From Ferrovibrio sp. (lineage in GTDB: Bacteria > Pseudomonadota > Alphaproteobacteria > Ferrovibrionales > Ferrovibrionaceae): a DNA stretch of 60,693 nt. A program made the translations under genes and the position numbers. How positions within the stretch are numbered: the stretch's first letter is position 1; the number at the start of each line of letters is the position of its first letter. A model generated the notes under the pieces. The model was given only the letters and a program-made list of their open reading frames with translations. It did not search any database and was not told the origin of the DNA. Positions 23,904 to 33,047 of this stretch are shown one piece after another. The stretch is from the NCBI RefSeq assembly GCF_029255545.1, contig NZ_JANLJJ010000038.1, forward strand, positions 1-60,693. The letters run 5' to 3'.

Positions 23904-24932
23904 ATGGTGGATAATCCCGAAGACGGCGATGCGGCATGGGCCGGCGCCGGCGATGATGCCGGTGGCTCCACGCGCATCCTGAATCAGGACGAAATCGATA
24001 GCCTGCTCGGTTTTGACGCCAGCGTCGAAGAGGATGCGGACAAGGCCGGCATACGCGCGATCATCAACAGCGCGCTGGTTTCCTATGAGCGTCTGCCGAT
24101 GCTCGAGGTGGTGTTCGATCGCCTCGTGCGTCTGATGACCACGTCCTTGCGCAATTTCACCTCCGACAACGTCGAAGTCTCGCTCGACAACATCACTTCG
24201 ATCCGTTTTGGCGATTATCTCAATTCGATCCCGCTGCCCGCCATCCTCAGCGTGTTTCGTGCCGTGGAATGGGACAATTACGGTCTGCTGACCGTAGATT
24301 CCTCGCTGATCTACTCCATCGTCGACGTGCTGCTCGGCGGTCGCCGTGGTACCGCGGCGATGCGCATCGAGGGCCGCCCTTACACCACGATCGAGCGTAA
24401 CCTGGTCGAGCGCATGGTCAATGTCGTGCTCGACGACATGCGTGCGGCCTTCGAACCGCTGGCGCCGGTCAACTTCTCCTACGACCGTATCGAGACCAAT
24501 CCGCGTTTCGCCACCATCGCGCGCCCGGCCAACGCGGCAATCCTTGCCCGCCTGCGTGTCGACATGGAGGATCGCGGCGGCCGCCTTGAGCTTATGCTGC
24601 CTTATGCGACCCTGGAGCCGGTTCGCGAGCTGCTGCTCCAGATGTTCATGGGCGAGAAATTCGGCCGTGACTCGATCTGGGAAAACCATCTTGCCACCGA
24701 ACTGTGGTCCACCGATGTCGAGATCGAGGCGGTGCTGGACGAGCAGGTGATGACGCTCGGTCAGGTTATGAACCTCGAAGTAGGCAAGACCATCATGTTC
24801 AACGCTACGCCGGAATCGGTGATCATGATGCGCTGCGGCGGCATTCCCATGGTGGAAGGCCGGATGGGTCGCATGGGCAATAACATTGCGGTCAAGATCG
24901 ATCGGACTCTGAAGAGTCTGGGAGGTGTGTGA
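23904..24932 (+). CDS. fliM: Flagellar motor switch protein FliM
   Basis: A 342-aa switch protein. The N-terminal LNQDEIDSLLGF is the CheY-P binding motif, preceded by a longer acidic N-terminus than in enterobacteria. The middle CheC-like domain begins at RLPMLEVVFDRLVRLM, and the C-terminal surface-presentation domain includes LDEQVMTLGQVMNLEVGKTI. It forms the C ring with FliG and FliN. Its stop overlaps the next ATG by one base (TGATG). Confidence 0.96.
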   Translation: MVDNPEDGDAAWAGAGDDAGGSTRILNQDEIDSLLGFDASVEEDADKAGIRAIINSALVSYERLPMLEVVFDRLVRLMTTSLRNFTSDNVEVSLDNITSIRFGDYLNSIPLPAILSVFRAVEWDNYGLLTVDSSLIYSIVDVLLGGRRGTAAMRIEGRPYTTIERNLVERMVNVVLDDMRAAFEPLAPVNFSYDRIETNPRFATIARPANAAILARLRVDMEDRGGRLELMLPYATLEPVRELLLQMFMGEKFGRDSIWENHLATELWSTDVEIEAVLDEQVMTLGQVMNLEVGKTIMFNATPESVIMMRCGGIPMVEGRMGRMGNNIAVKIDRTLKSLGGV

Positions 24933-25450
24933 TGACGTTGACCCTGGCTGTCGAGATTGTCGTTGCCGTTCTGCTGGTGATCACCTTCACCATATCGCTG
25001 GTGCTCAATCGCCGGCTGGGCAATCTGCGCGCCAACCAGGAAGAGATGCGTCGCCTGATCGGTGAATTCGACAAGGCGCTGACCAAAGCGCGTCAGGGAA
25101 TGACTGAACTGAAAACGGCCTCGGCTGGCGCCGATGCCGCGCATGAAGACCGCATGAAACAGGCCAGGATCCTGCGCGATGAGCTCGGCTTCATGATCGA
25201 AACCGCCGACCGTCTGGCCGATCGTCTGGCCGGCGAGGCCAGCGGGAACCGCGCCGCGCGGCAGGAACATGTCCAGCAGCGCGGCCATGAACGCCCTGCG
25301 GACCGTGCTCCGGAGCGTCCGCAGCCGGTCACGCCATTTCCGGTCAAGCGGCCGGTGGCTTCTGCCCAGGGCGGCAGCCGGGATTTCAAGATCGAGCCGC
25401 GTTCGGAAGCCGAGCGTGAATTGCTGATGGCGCTGAGGCAGGCCCGATGA
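24932..25450 (+). CDS. DUF6468 flagellar-cluster membrane protein
   Basis: A 172-aa protein with one N-terminal membrane helix (LAVEIVVAVLLVITFTISLVL) and a cytoplasmic helical region (NLRANQEEMRRLIGEFDKAL...GMTELKT), then a disordered Arg/Pro-rich stretch (residues about 105-150) and a short C-terminal helix. It resembles DUF6468 proteins encoded between fliM and the MgtE-like gene in alphaproteobacteria. Start and stop overlap both neighbours, implying coupled translation. The function is unknown; a stator or export accessory role is suggested by position. Confidence 0.75.
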   Translation: MTLTLAVEIVVAVLLVITFTISLVLNRRLGNLRANQEEMRRLIGEFDKALTKARQGMTELKTASAGADAAHEDRMKQARILRDELGFMIETADRLADRLAGEASGNRAARQEHVQQRGHERPADRAPERPQPVTPFPVKRPVASAQGGSRDFKIEPRSEAERELLMALRQAR

Positions 25451-26391
25451 CAGCTGCGCGTCAGCAGGCAGTGAAGGCGCCAGCGGCCTCGCCGCGCAAC
25501 GGCAAGGCCCGTCTTGCTGCGCGGGTGCGTATTCTGCCGCTGACCATTCTTGCCGTGGCCCTGCTGCTGGGATTGAAGATCGGCTCATTGTGGCAGGGCA
25601 GGGCCGAATTGTTTGTGACGCCGGCCGGCGCACAGCAGCAGGCGGCTGGCCAGCCGACCCAACTGACGCCGCAGGCTGCCCCGAAACCCGCAACTCCACC
25701 TGCATCCCAGTCAACCGGTCAGCAACCTGCCCAGAGCCTCGCGCAGAACCAGCCGGCGCAATCCGCCGCGCCGCAAGCTCCGGGTCAGGCCTCGGCGCCA
25801 GCCGGCGGTGCTGCTGCGCCCGCTTCGACAGTGCAGTCGCTCGCCGACCGGGACCCGACCACATTCACGCGCGCCGAAATCGAATTGCTGGCCAATCTGG
25901 CGCAGCGGCGCGACCAGCTTGAACAGCGCGCCCGCGAGATCGATCTGCGTGAAAGCCTGCTTGGCGCGGCCGAGAAGCGCATCGACGAGCGGATCGCTGA
26001 ACTCAAGAAACTGGAAGCCAGCATCAAGCAGATCGTCCAGCAATACGACAAGCAGGAAGAACAGAACCTGCAGGGCCTGGTGAAGGTCTATGAGAACATG
26101 AAACCGAAGGATGCCGCCCGCATCTTCGAGAAACTGGAGCCCAACATTCTGCTCGGCGTTGTTGAGCGGATGAAGGAAGCCAAGCTTGCCGCGGTGATGG
26201 CCGACATGAGTCCGGCGACCGCTCAGGACATCACGGTACGTCTGGCCACGCGGAAGCAGATTCCGCCGAGCGTGCGGGCTGGTGCCGCAGCCCAGATCCA
26301 GCCCGGCGGCAGCGCCGCGCCCACCGCAGCGACACCCACTGCGCCGGCTCCGGCCGCACCGGTGCAGCGTCCGGCCGGCGCCGGCGGCTGA
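25447..26391 (+). CDS. motE: MotE-like flagellar protein with MgtE N-terminal-like domain
   Basis: A 314-aa protein. A membrane helix (RILPLTILAVALLLGLKIGSL) is followed by an Ala/Gln/Pro-rich linker (residues about 60-135), a coiled coil (LLANLAQRRDQLEQRAREID through IVQQYDKQEEQNL) and a MgtE N-like domain (VYENMKPKDAARIFEKLEPN, MSPATAQDITVRLATRK). In Sinorhizobium MotE is a periplasmic chaperone for MotC. It overlaps the DUF6468 gene by four bases and ends a fliL-fliM operon. Confidence 0.8.
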   Translation: MTAARQQAVKAPAASPRNGKARLAARVRILPLTILAVALLLGLKIGSLWQGRAELFVTPAGAQQQAAGQPTQLTPQAAPKPATPPASQSTGQQPAQSLAQNQPAQSAAPQAPGQASAPAGGAAAPASTVQSLADRDPTTFTRAEIELLANLAQRRDQLEQRAREIDLRESLLGAAEKRIDERIAELKKLEASIKQIVQQYDKQEEQNLQGLVKVYENMKPKDAARIFEKLEPNILLGVVERMKEAKLAAVMADMSPATAQDITVRLATRKQIPPSVRAGAAAQIQPGGSAAPTAATPTAPAPAAPVQRPAGAGG

Positions 26392-26401
26392 AAAAACACG
26401 G

Positions 26402-26417
26402 TTAATTATAAGTTAAC
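26402..26417. promoter_or_regulatory. CtrA-type box
   Basis: TTAA-TTATAAG-TTAAC is a perfect match to TTAA-N7-TTAAC, in the 158-base gap before the DUF1217 gene. CckA, the kinase upstream of CtrA, is encoded in this window. Confidence 0.75.
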
Positions 26418-26428
26418 TACTTGAAGCA

Positions 26429-26444
26429 ACAGGGGAAACCCTGT
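26429..26444 (+). other. Leader hairpin with GAAA tetraloop
   Basis: ACAGGG-GAAA-CCCTGT lies 11 bases after the CtrA-type box, at the likely 5' end of the DUF1217 mRNA. Confidence 0.5.
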
Positions 26445-26549
26445 CTTGCCGTTGTTGGCTGCCGTGGTAGTATTGTTTCGGAAGATTTCAGCGCGGAGTC
26501 CCAGAACCGGGGCGGCGCCGATCATCACTGCCGCAGGAGGCGCGCAAGG

Positions 26550-27992
26550 ATGTCGATTGATCTGAGCATACTCTACGGCGGCGCGGGTACCGGCGCGGCG
26601 ACAATGTCGCCGATGGCGATGTATCGCAAGCTGCAGAAGCTCGCTGCCGAAAACGAGGATAAGAGCGCGCCTGACGCCGATGCGGAAAAGGCGAAAGCCG
26701 TCACGCGCGAATTCAACAATGCGGCGATCCGGCTGCGTAACGCCCAGGCCAAGGAAAACAATGCCCGGGTGCAGAATGATGCGCTCTACTACAAAAACCG
26801 TGCCGCGACCGCGACGACGGTCAGCGAGTTGATCAATGATGATCGCTTCATGCGCGTTCTGGCCTATGGCAATGGCTATGAAGACCTGTTCAAGACCAAT
26901 CCGCAGAAACTGCGCGACATTCTGACCAGCGATCTGAACGATCCGAATTCAGTGGCCCGTAAAGGCACGCTGAAGGATATTGAACTGGCCAAGAAATACA
27001 ATTTCGCCGCCACCGGCACGCTGGTCGATGTCGACGGCAACCCGATCGGGCTGGATAGCAATGGCCGGGTGGTCAACGGCGCCACCCTGGTTACCCCGCT
27101 GGAGCCTGGTCTGGCGAAAATTCGCAACCTGCTGATCGATATGAACGGCAAGGCGCTGGTGACGGCGAATTCCAAGGATCCCGCCGATGACGGGAAATTG
27201 TTGTTCGGTTCTAGCCTGGTCGCCAAGGATGCCAGCATCTACTCGGGCAAGCAGAGCAAGACCCTGATGCCGGAGCAGGCGGCGCCCACGAACACCAAGT
27301 CGGTCAATTACTATGAATTCGACAGCCCGGATTTTCAGCGGTTCCGTGAGCGCCGCGATATCAAGGCTGAAATCGACTATTTCACCGAGAACGCCTCGCA
27401 GATCAAATCGGTGGACGATTTCTTCAGCAACAGCCGCCTAATGAAATTTGTGCTGTCTGCCTACGACCTGGAAAGTGAAGCGCAGTATCCGGGAAAAATC
27501 CGCAAAATACTTGAGAGCGATCTGACCGATCCGGATTCGCTGGCCAACCGCTTCCAGGATCCGCGTTTCAAGCAGATGACCGAGGATCTGGGGATTTTCC
27601 TGTTCAAGGAATCCAGGCTGAAGATGGGGTCGACGGCGATCGAGCTGGGCAAGAAGTTCGAGCAGGTCAAATACGAGAAATACCTCGACGAGCAGGCGCC
27701 CGGCGTGCGTGCCGCGATCGAGTTCACCCGCCGGATCAAGAATGTTGATCTGACCGTCCAGATGCTTGGCGACAGTGTGCTGCGCGAAGTCATCACGGTT
27801 GCCAACAATATCCCGAAAGAACTGGCCTATCAGGAAGTCGAAAGCCAGATCACGGCACTGGAAAAGCGGGTCGATGTCAAATCGCTCAAGGGCGACCAGA
27901 ACGAGATCGAGAAGGTGGTCACCCGTTACCTGACCTTCAAGGATGCCGGCACCAGCAGCCCGCAGAGCTATTTGCTCAATCTGTTCGGCTAG
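26550..27992 (+). CDS. DUF1217 flagellar-cluster protein
   Basis: A 480-aa protein. Two related segments, YYKNRAATATTVSELINDDRF followed by RVLAYGNG, and IDYFTENASQIKSVDDFF followed by KFVLSAYDLE, match the repeated DUF1217 domain found in alphaproteobacterial flagellar regions. The start at 26550 follows GGAGG. There is no signal peptide or membrane segment. It is probably the target of the CtrA-type box at 26402. The function is not known; export by the flagellar apparatus or a role in assembly is possible. Confidence 0.78.
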   Translation: MSIDLSILYGGAGTGAATMSPMAMYRKLQKLAAENEDKSAPDADAEKAKAVTREFNNAAIRLRNAQAKENNARVQNDALYYKNRAATATTVSELINDDRFMRVLAYGNGYEDLFKTNPQKLRDILTSDLNDPNSVARKGTLKDIELAKKYNFAATGTLVDVDGNPIGLDSNGRVVNGATLVTPLEPGLAKIRNLLIDMNGKALVTANSKDPADDGKLLFGSSLVAKDASIYSGKQSKTLMPEQAAPTNTKSVNYYEFDSPDFQRFRERRDIKAEIDYFTENASQIKSVDDFFSNSRLMKFVLSAYDLESEAQYPGKIRKILESDLTDPDSLANRFQDPRFKQMTEDLGIFLFKESRLKMGSTAIELGKKFEQVKYEKYLDEQAPGVRAAIEFTRRIKNVDLTVQMLGDSVLREVITVANNIPKELAYQEVESQITALEKRVDVKSLKGDQNEIEKVVTRYLTFKDAGTSSPQSYLLNLFG

Positions 27993-28024
27993 GCGCTTCC
28001 GTCATTTTGCGTTAAGCCGGCCGT

Positions 28025-28411
28025 ATGGCTGCCGACAAATCCATGCCGATTCTGGTGGTCGACGACCATCGTACCATGCTGGTGATCATCGCCAGGCAGT
28101 TGCAGGGGATCGGCTTCCACGATGTCGATACCGTGGCCGACCCGGTCACGGCCTTGACCATGCTGCGCCGTCGCCGCTATGGCCTGATCCTGTCAGACTG
28201 GAACATGGCGCCCATGAATGGCCTGGCCTTTCTCGAGACCCTGCGGCGCGATCCGGATTTTGCCGATATTCCCTTCATTCTGATCACGGCGGAAAACAGG
28301 CCGGAGAATGTGGAGCAGGCGCGCCGGCTGGGGGTGGACGGGTTTATCCTGAAGCCCTTCGATACGGCCACCCTGCAGGCCCGGCTGGCAGCCGTGGTCG
28401 GCGCCGTCTGA
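28025..28411 (+). CDS. cheY: CheY-like response regulator
   Basis: A 128-aa single receiver domain. The acidic pocket VVDDHRTM, phospho-acceptor Asp58 (LILSDWNM), Thr88 and Lys110 (ILKPF) are all present. It resembles CheY that binds FliM to control rotation. It lies alone, 33 bases after the DUF1217 gene, within the flagellar block and far from any chemotaxis kinase in this window. Confidence 0.9.
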   Translation: MAADKSMPILVVDDHRTMLVIIARQLQGIGFHDVDTVADPVTALTMLRRRRYGLILSDWNMAPMNGLAFLETLRRDPDFADIPFILITAENRPENVEQARRLGVDGFILKPFDTATLQARLAAVVGAV

Positions 28412-28470
28412 GCGGCGATCTGGCCGAAAGAACAATCTGTTAACAGTATCGCCTTATCCTGCCACGCTTC

Positions 28471-28476
28471 TATAAT
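28471..28476 (+). promoter_or_regulatory. -10 element before the large TPR gene
   Basis: A perfect TATAAT with no clear -35 match. It would start transcription near 28483, about 49 bases before the ATG at 28532. Confidence 0.4.
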
Positions 28477-28531
28477 TGCGAAACGCGGGGTGCGATTCCC
28501 CGGTGAGCTAGGACCGATACAGACAGGGAGC

Positions 28532-31500
28532 ATGGCAGACAGGCACGACAGGCGACCTCTGGCGACCCGGCATAGTCCGGCCCGCAGCGGTGTCGCCGGC
28601 CTTGCAATGGTCGGCGCCCTCGGCCTTTTGTCGTCTGTGACTCTAGCCCAGACCGCGCCACAGACCAATACGCCGCCGATCGGCCGCCCGGTTGCCGCGC
28701 CGCCACAGCCCGCCAGTCCGGCCCAAGTCGCTCCGGCGCAACCAGCAACCTCACCAGCACAGCAGGGTGGCGCTTCGGTGCGCCTTCGCGCAGGTGAGCA
28801 TCCCACATATACCCGGCTGGTTTTTGATTGGCCGCAGCGCATTGATTACAGCGCAACGGCCGAAGCAGGCCAGGCGACCATCCGTTTCGCCAGCCCGGTG
28901 GCGGTTGATCTGGGGCGCCTGCCGCAATTCCCACCGCGCAATGTGAAAAATCTGGCCTGGCGCGCTGAAGGCGGTGGCGGTGTGCTCAGTTTCACCATCC
29001 CCGAGGGTGCCGGCCTGAAATCCTGGCGCGATGGCGCCAAGATCGTTGTTGATATCACCCAGGCTGCCGAACCGGCACCGGCCGAGCCGAAGCCTGCTGC
29101 GGCCAAGGCGCCAGATACCAAGGTGACAGCCGCGAAACCTGCGGCGCCCCCCTCGGCAGCGGCAAAGCCATCTGCGGCACCGGCCACCCCGGCACCTGCG
29201 CCCGAACGCCAAGCCACCCCGGCCCAGACTCCGGCTCAGAACCAGACCCCAGCTCCGGCGGCACAGGCCAATGCCGCGCCGCCTCCTGTCGCTCCATCGG
29301 CTGCAGCCCCGGCATCCGCCGGCAATCCGGCTGCCGGGATTCCCGCTGCCGCGCCTGTTCCGGTGGTGCAGACGGCGCCGCTTGGCACATTCATGCCGGC
29401 GCCCCCGACCGGACCGATCACCGGCGCGCCCCTGGTGCCCGGCGTGGATTCCAGCCGGACCGGGCCCTTGCTCAATTTCCCCTGGACGCGCCCGGTTGCC
29501 GCCGCGGCCTTTCTGCGGAATGGCAATCTGTGGCTGGTTTTCGACCGGGCGGCCCACGTTGATCTGCGTCCCATCACCACGCGTGACTGGAGTGGGGCGA
29601 TCAATGGCGTCGAGCAGCTTCCCATACCAGGCGTTACCGTGCTGCGGCTGGCGGTTCCGAGCGGGACGACGGCGAATTTCACCAGACGCAATACCGGCTG
29701 GCAGATCGGCATCAACACGATTCAGCCCGAACAGCTGGTTCCGAAGGAAACGGCCCCCGGTGCCCCGGCCGACGATTCGGGCTCACCGCGCAATCGACCG
29801 CAGGAGATCGATGTGCGCCGGCAGCTGGATGCCGATGGCGGGGCGCGGCTGTTCTTTGCCGCCAACGATCCGTCGCCGCAACTGGTCGTCCCCGATCCGG
29901 ATACGGGCGACACGCTGACGGTGATCCCCTTCGCGGGCGCCAATGGCGGCGTGTCCAGCCGTCGCGATTTCATCGAACTCAGCGTATTGCCGAGCTTCCA
30001 GGGATTCGCCATTGAGCCGCATGCCGATAATCTCGATATCCGCCGTTTCCCGCGCGGCGTCGAGATCGCGACGCCGAATGGCCTGTCGCTGTCGGCGCCG
30101 CGTGGTGCCGATCCGAAAAGCGGCGCCAGCGACATTCTGCAGTTCAGCGAGTGGCGCAAGATCGACGGTGAAAGCTACGCCGAGCGGGAGGAAAACCTGC
30201 TGCGCCGGCTGGGTTTGAGCCCGCCCGGGCAGCGCCAGCAGAACCGGCTGGCTCTGGCGCAGTTCTATTCGGCCAACGATATGCAGCCCGAGGCACTTGG
30301 TGTTCTTGCGAAAGCGCGTGCGGAGCAACCGGATCTTGAGCGCGACAAGCTATATCGCGCGTTGCGCGGTATAGCGTATCTGCGGCTGGGCCGGCTTAAT
30401 GATGCTGCAAACGATCTCGATTCCAAGGTTTTCGACGACGACCCTGACGTGCTTGCCTATCGTGGCATGCTGGCGGCCGAGCGCGACGACTGGCCCGCCG
30501 CGCGCCGCGCCTTCTCGCTGTCGGGTGCTGCGGTGGCAAAATTTCCGCCCGATCTGCGCGCGACACTGCGACTGACCATGGCGCGGGCCTGGCTGGCTGG
30601 TGGCGATATTGCGGCCGCCACAGCTGAATTACAGGCTCTCGACTGGGATACGCTGACCCGCGGTCAGGCCGCCGAAGGCAACTATGTACGTGGCCTGCTG
30701 GCCGATGCGACCAACAAGCCGGAAGATGCGATCCGCTTTTTCGACCTTGCTTCTGGCAGTGGCGACCGGCGCGCCCGTGCGCTGGCTGAATTCGCCAAGA
30801 CCGAACTGATGTTCAGCCGCAAGCTCATCGATACGCCGCAGACGATCGAGCGGTTGGATCAATTGCGGTTTGCCTGGCGCGGCGGCCCATATGAATTCAA
30901 TCTGTTGCGGCGGCTCGGCGAATTACAGTTTTCCACGGGCGATCTGCGCGGCGGGATCACCACGTTCCGCCAGTTGGTGAAGTATTTCCCGAAATCGCCG
31001 GAAGTGCCGCTGCTGACCAAGCAGATGAGCGACGAATTCGCCAAGCTGTTCCTCGATGGCGGTGCTCAGGCCCTGCCGCCGCTGACCGCGCTGGCGCTGT
31101 ATTATGATTATCGCGAACTCACGCCGGTCGGGCCGGAGGGTGACGAGATCATCGGCAAGCTGGCTGACCGACTGGTTTCGGTCGATCTGCTTAACCGTGC
31201 CGCCGAGCTGCTTGAGCACCAGATCACCTACCGCCTGCGCGGTGAGGATCGCTCCAAGGCCGGAGCACGCCTCGCGGTGGTTTATCTGCTCGACCGTAAT
31301 CCCGAAGCCGCGTTGAAATCGCTGCAAAATACCCAGGCCCCGAATCTGTCGCCGGCGGTTGCGCAGGAACGCCGTCTGCTTGAGGCCCGTGCCCTCGGGG
31401 ATCTTGATCGTTTCCCCGAGGCGCTCAACCTGCTTGGTCAGGACCAGAGTACGGGAACCCGCAATCTGCGGGCTGATCTGCACTGGCGCGCCAAGGACTG

Positions 31501-31840
31501 GATTGCTTTTGCCCGGGTGGTCAGCCTGTCGCTGGGCAACCGCCATGCCGATCCGGCGCCCTTGAGCCCCGACGAACGCAAGCAGGTACTGCAGCTTGGC
31601 GTGGCCTATTCGCTGAGCAACGACGCGGCGGCGCTGAATGATCTGCGGGGCAAATACGAGGATAAATTCCGCAATACCCCTGATGCGCCGGCCTTTGCGG
31701 CGGTGGCCAGCACGGTTACCCGTGCGGCCGGCGATCCACGCGAATTGGCGGCTACGATTGCCCAGATCGGCCAGTACGAAGCCTTCATGAGCCGCTACCG
31801 CGAACGCGTCGCCAAGGGCGGCCTGAGCGCTATCAACTGA
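28532..31840 (+). CDS. Large exported TPR protein in the flagellar cluster
   Basis: About 1102 aa. A signal peptide (GLAMVGALGLLSSVTLAQ) predicts export. Then come an AMIN-like beta domain (RLRAGEHPTYTRLVFDW...VVDIT), an Ala/Pro/Gln-rich linker (residues about 165-285), a second beta domain (LWLVFDRAAHVDLRP) and a long helical C-terminal half with TPR-like repeats (LALAQFYSANDMQPEALGVL, ALRGIAYLRLGRLNDAANDL). An upstream GTG at 28490 would add 14 residues. I do not recognise a named family. Its position after motE-like, DUF1217 and cheY suggests a periplasmic motor or assembly role. Confidence 0.8.
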   Translation: MADRHDRRPLATRHSPARSGVAGLAMVGALGLLSSVTLAQTAPQTNTPPIGRPVAAPPQPASPAQVAPAQPATSPAQQGGASVRLRAGEHPTYTRLVFDWPQRIDYSATAEAGQATIRFASPVAVDLGRLPQFPPRNVKNLAWRAEGGGGVLSFTIPEGAGLKSWRDGAKIVVDITQAAEPAPAEPKPAAAKAPDTKVTAAKPAAPPSAAAKPSAAPATPAPAPERQATPAQTPAQNQTPAPAAQANAAPPPVAPSAAAPASAGNPAAGIPAAAPVPVVQTAPLGTFMPAPPTGPITGAPLVPGVDSSRTGPLLNFPWTRPVAAAAFLRNGNLWLVFDRAAHVDLRPITTRDWSGAINGVEQLPIPGVTVLRLAVPSGTTANFTRRNTGWQIGINTIQPEQLVPKETAPGAPADDSGSPRNRPQEIDVRRQLDADGGARLFFAANDPSPQLVVPDPDTGDTLTVIPFAGANGGVSSRRDFIELSVLPSFQGFAIEPHADNLDIRRFPRGVEIATPNGLSLSAPRGADPKSGASDILQFSEWRKIDGESYAEREENLLRRLGLSPPGQRQQNRLALAQFYSANDMQPEALGVLAKARAEQPDLERDKLYRALRGIAYLRLGRLNDAANDLDSKVFDDDPDVLAYRGMLAAERDDWPAARRAFSLSGAAVAKFPPDLRATLRLTMARAWLAGGDIAAATAELQALDWDTLTRGQAAEGNYVRGLLADATNKPEDAIRFFDLASGSGDRRARALAEFAKTELMFSRKLIDTPQTIERLDQLRFAWRGGPYEFNLLRRLGELQFSTGDLRGGITTFRQLVKYFPKSPEVPLLTKQMSDEFAKLFLDGGAQALPPLTALALYYDYRELTPVGPEGDEIIGKLADRLVSVDLLNRAAELLEHQITYRLRGEDRSKAGARLAVVYLLDRNPEAALKSLQNTQAPNLSPAVAQERRLLEARALGDLDRFPEALNLLGQDQSTGTRNLRADLHWRAKDWIAFARVVSLSLGNRHADPAPLSPDERKQVLQLGVAYSLSNDAAALNDLRGKYEDKFRNTPDAPAFAAVASTVTRAAGDPRELAATIAQIGQYEAFMSRYRERVAKGGLSAIN

Positions 31841-31861
31841 GCGGGCAATTCCGGCGCCGTC

Positions 31862-32626
31862 CTAGCGGGCGCCGAGGAAACTTTCGACCAGTGCGGCGCA
31901 GACCAGATTCCAGCCGTCGACCAGCACAAAAAAGATCAGCTTGAAGGGCAGGGAAATCATCACCGGCGGCAGCATCATCATGCCCATCGACATGAGGACC
32001 GAGGCCACAACCATGTCGACCACGATGAAGGGGATGAACAGCAGGAAGCCGATTTCGAAGGCGCGTTTGAGTTCGCTGATCATGAAAGCCGGCACCAGAA
32101 CACGCAACGAGATCGCTTCCGGCGTTTCCGGCGGCGGCAGTCGGGCAAAGCCGCTGAACAATGCCAGGTCCTTCTCGCGCACCTGGCTGCGCATGAATTC
32201 GTGAAACGGCGCAATCGAGCGGTCGAAGGCGGTGCGTTCGTCGATCTGCTCTTCCATCAGGGGCTGGATGCCTTCGGCATAGGCCCGCTCCAGCACCGGC
32301 TGCATGATGAAAAAGGTCAGGAACAGCGCCAGGCTGACCATCACGGTGTTCGGCGGCGTCGACTGGGTGCCCAGCGCGCTGCGCAGCAGCGACAGCACCA
32401 CGACGATGCGCACGAAACTGGTGATGACGACAAGGATGGATGGCGCCAGCGCCAGCACCGTGGTGAGGGCGATGAGTTGGATCACCCGGCCGGTCAGCGA
32501 ACCGCCCTGGCCCAGATCGATCGACACCGACTGAGCCAGCAGCGAAGAGGGCATCAGCAGGAAAAAACCGGCCAGGGTGGCGGCCACACCGAAGACGGCG
32601 CTCCTGGCAATCCAGCGCTTATGCAT
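31862..32626 (-). CDS. fliP: Flagellar export gate protein FliP
   Basis: A 254-aa inner-membrane protein with a cleavable signal-like N-terminus, as is typical for FliP. RVIQLIALTTVLALAPSILV and TSFVRIVVVLSLLRSALGTQ are strongly conserved, as is FEIGFLLFIPFIVVDMVVAS. It forms the export gate with FliQ and FliR. The ATG at 32626 overlaps the end of fliO by eight bases and gives the normal length; longer extensions lie within fliO. Confidence 0.96.
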   Translation of the reverse strand: MHKRWIARSAVFGVAATLAGFFLLMPSSLLAQSVSIDLGQGGSLTGRVIQLIALTTVLALAPSILVVITSFVRIVVVLSLLRSALGTQSTPPNTVMVSLALFLTFFIMQPVLERAYAEGIQPLMEEQIDERTAFDRSIAPFHEFMRSQVREKDLALFSGFARLPPPETPEAISLRVLVPAFMISELKRAFEIGFLLFIPFIVVDMVVASVLMSMGMMMLPPVMISLPFKLIFFVLVDGWNLVCAALVESFLGAR

Positions 32627-32975
32627 TGCCGCGCCCCTGTTTGCCGGGCACGCGCAGGGTCGGCCAGCCGCCGATCCCGCTCTCTGGCGCAGGGCTGCCA
32701 TCGTCCGGCCTGGTTACCGGAATGCCGGTCTCGATCACTACATCGCCATGGCTGCCTAATAGCAGCAGATGTTCGGTGTCATCGCGCCGGATCAGCACAA
32801 GTCGTCGGGTGCCATCCACCGGCGTGCTGTCGACCACGCCGATCCGCTGGCCGGGCCGCCATTTGCCAAAGCGGGCAGTGCCAGACAGCGCGCGGGCACC
32901 GTAATAGAACAGGGCAAGCAGGACCAGCAGACCGCCGAAGGCGATCGCGACCTGAGTGAAATTGATGCTGTCCAT
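32619..32975 (-). CDS. fliO: Flagellar biosynthesis protein FliO
   Basis: A 118-aa protein with one membrane helix (AIAFGGLLVLLALFYYGAR) and a cytoplasmic domain with RIGVVDSTPVDGTRRLVLIR and HLLLLGSHGDVVIET, the FliO pattern. It helps assemble the FliPQR gate. It overlaps fliP and follows the small FlhB-like gene by 72 bases. Confidence 0.9.
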   Translation of the reverse strand: MDSINFTQVAIAFGGLLVLLALFYYGARALSGTARFGKWRPGQRIGVVDSTPVDGTRRLVLIRRDDTEHLLLLGSHGDVVIETGIPVTRPDDGSPAPESGIGGWPTLRVPGKQGRGNA

Positions 32976-33047
32976 GCCGGTTCCCTGATTGCGCGCTACT
33001 TTGGTGGCGGCCCCCGAGTCGGGTCAAGCTGATATGGCCTGCAGCCG

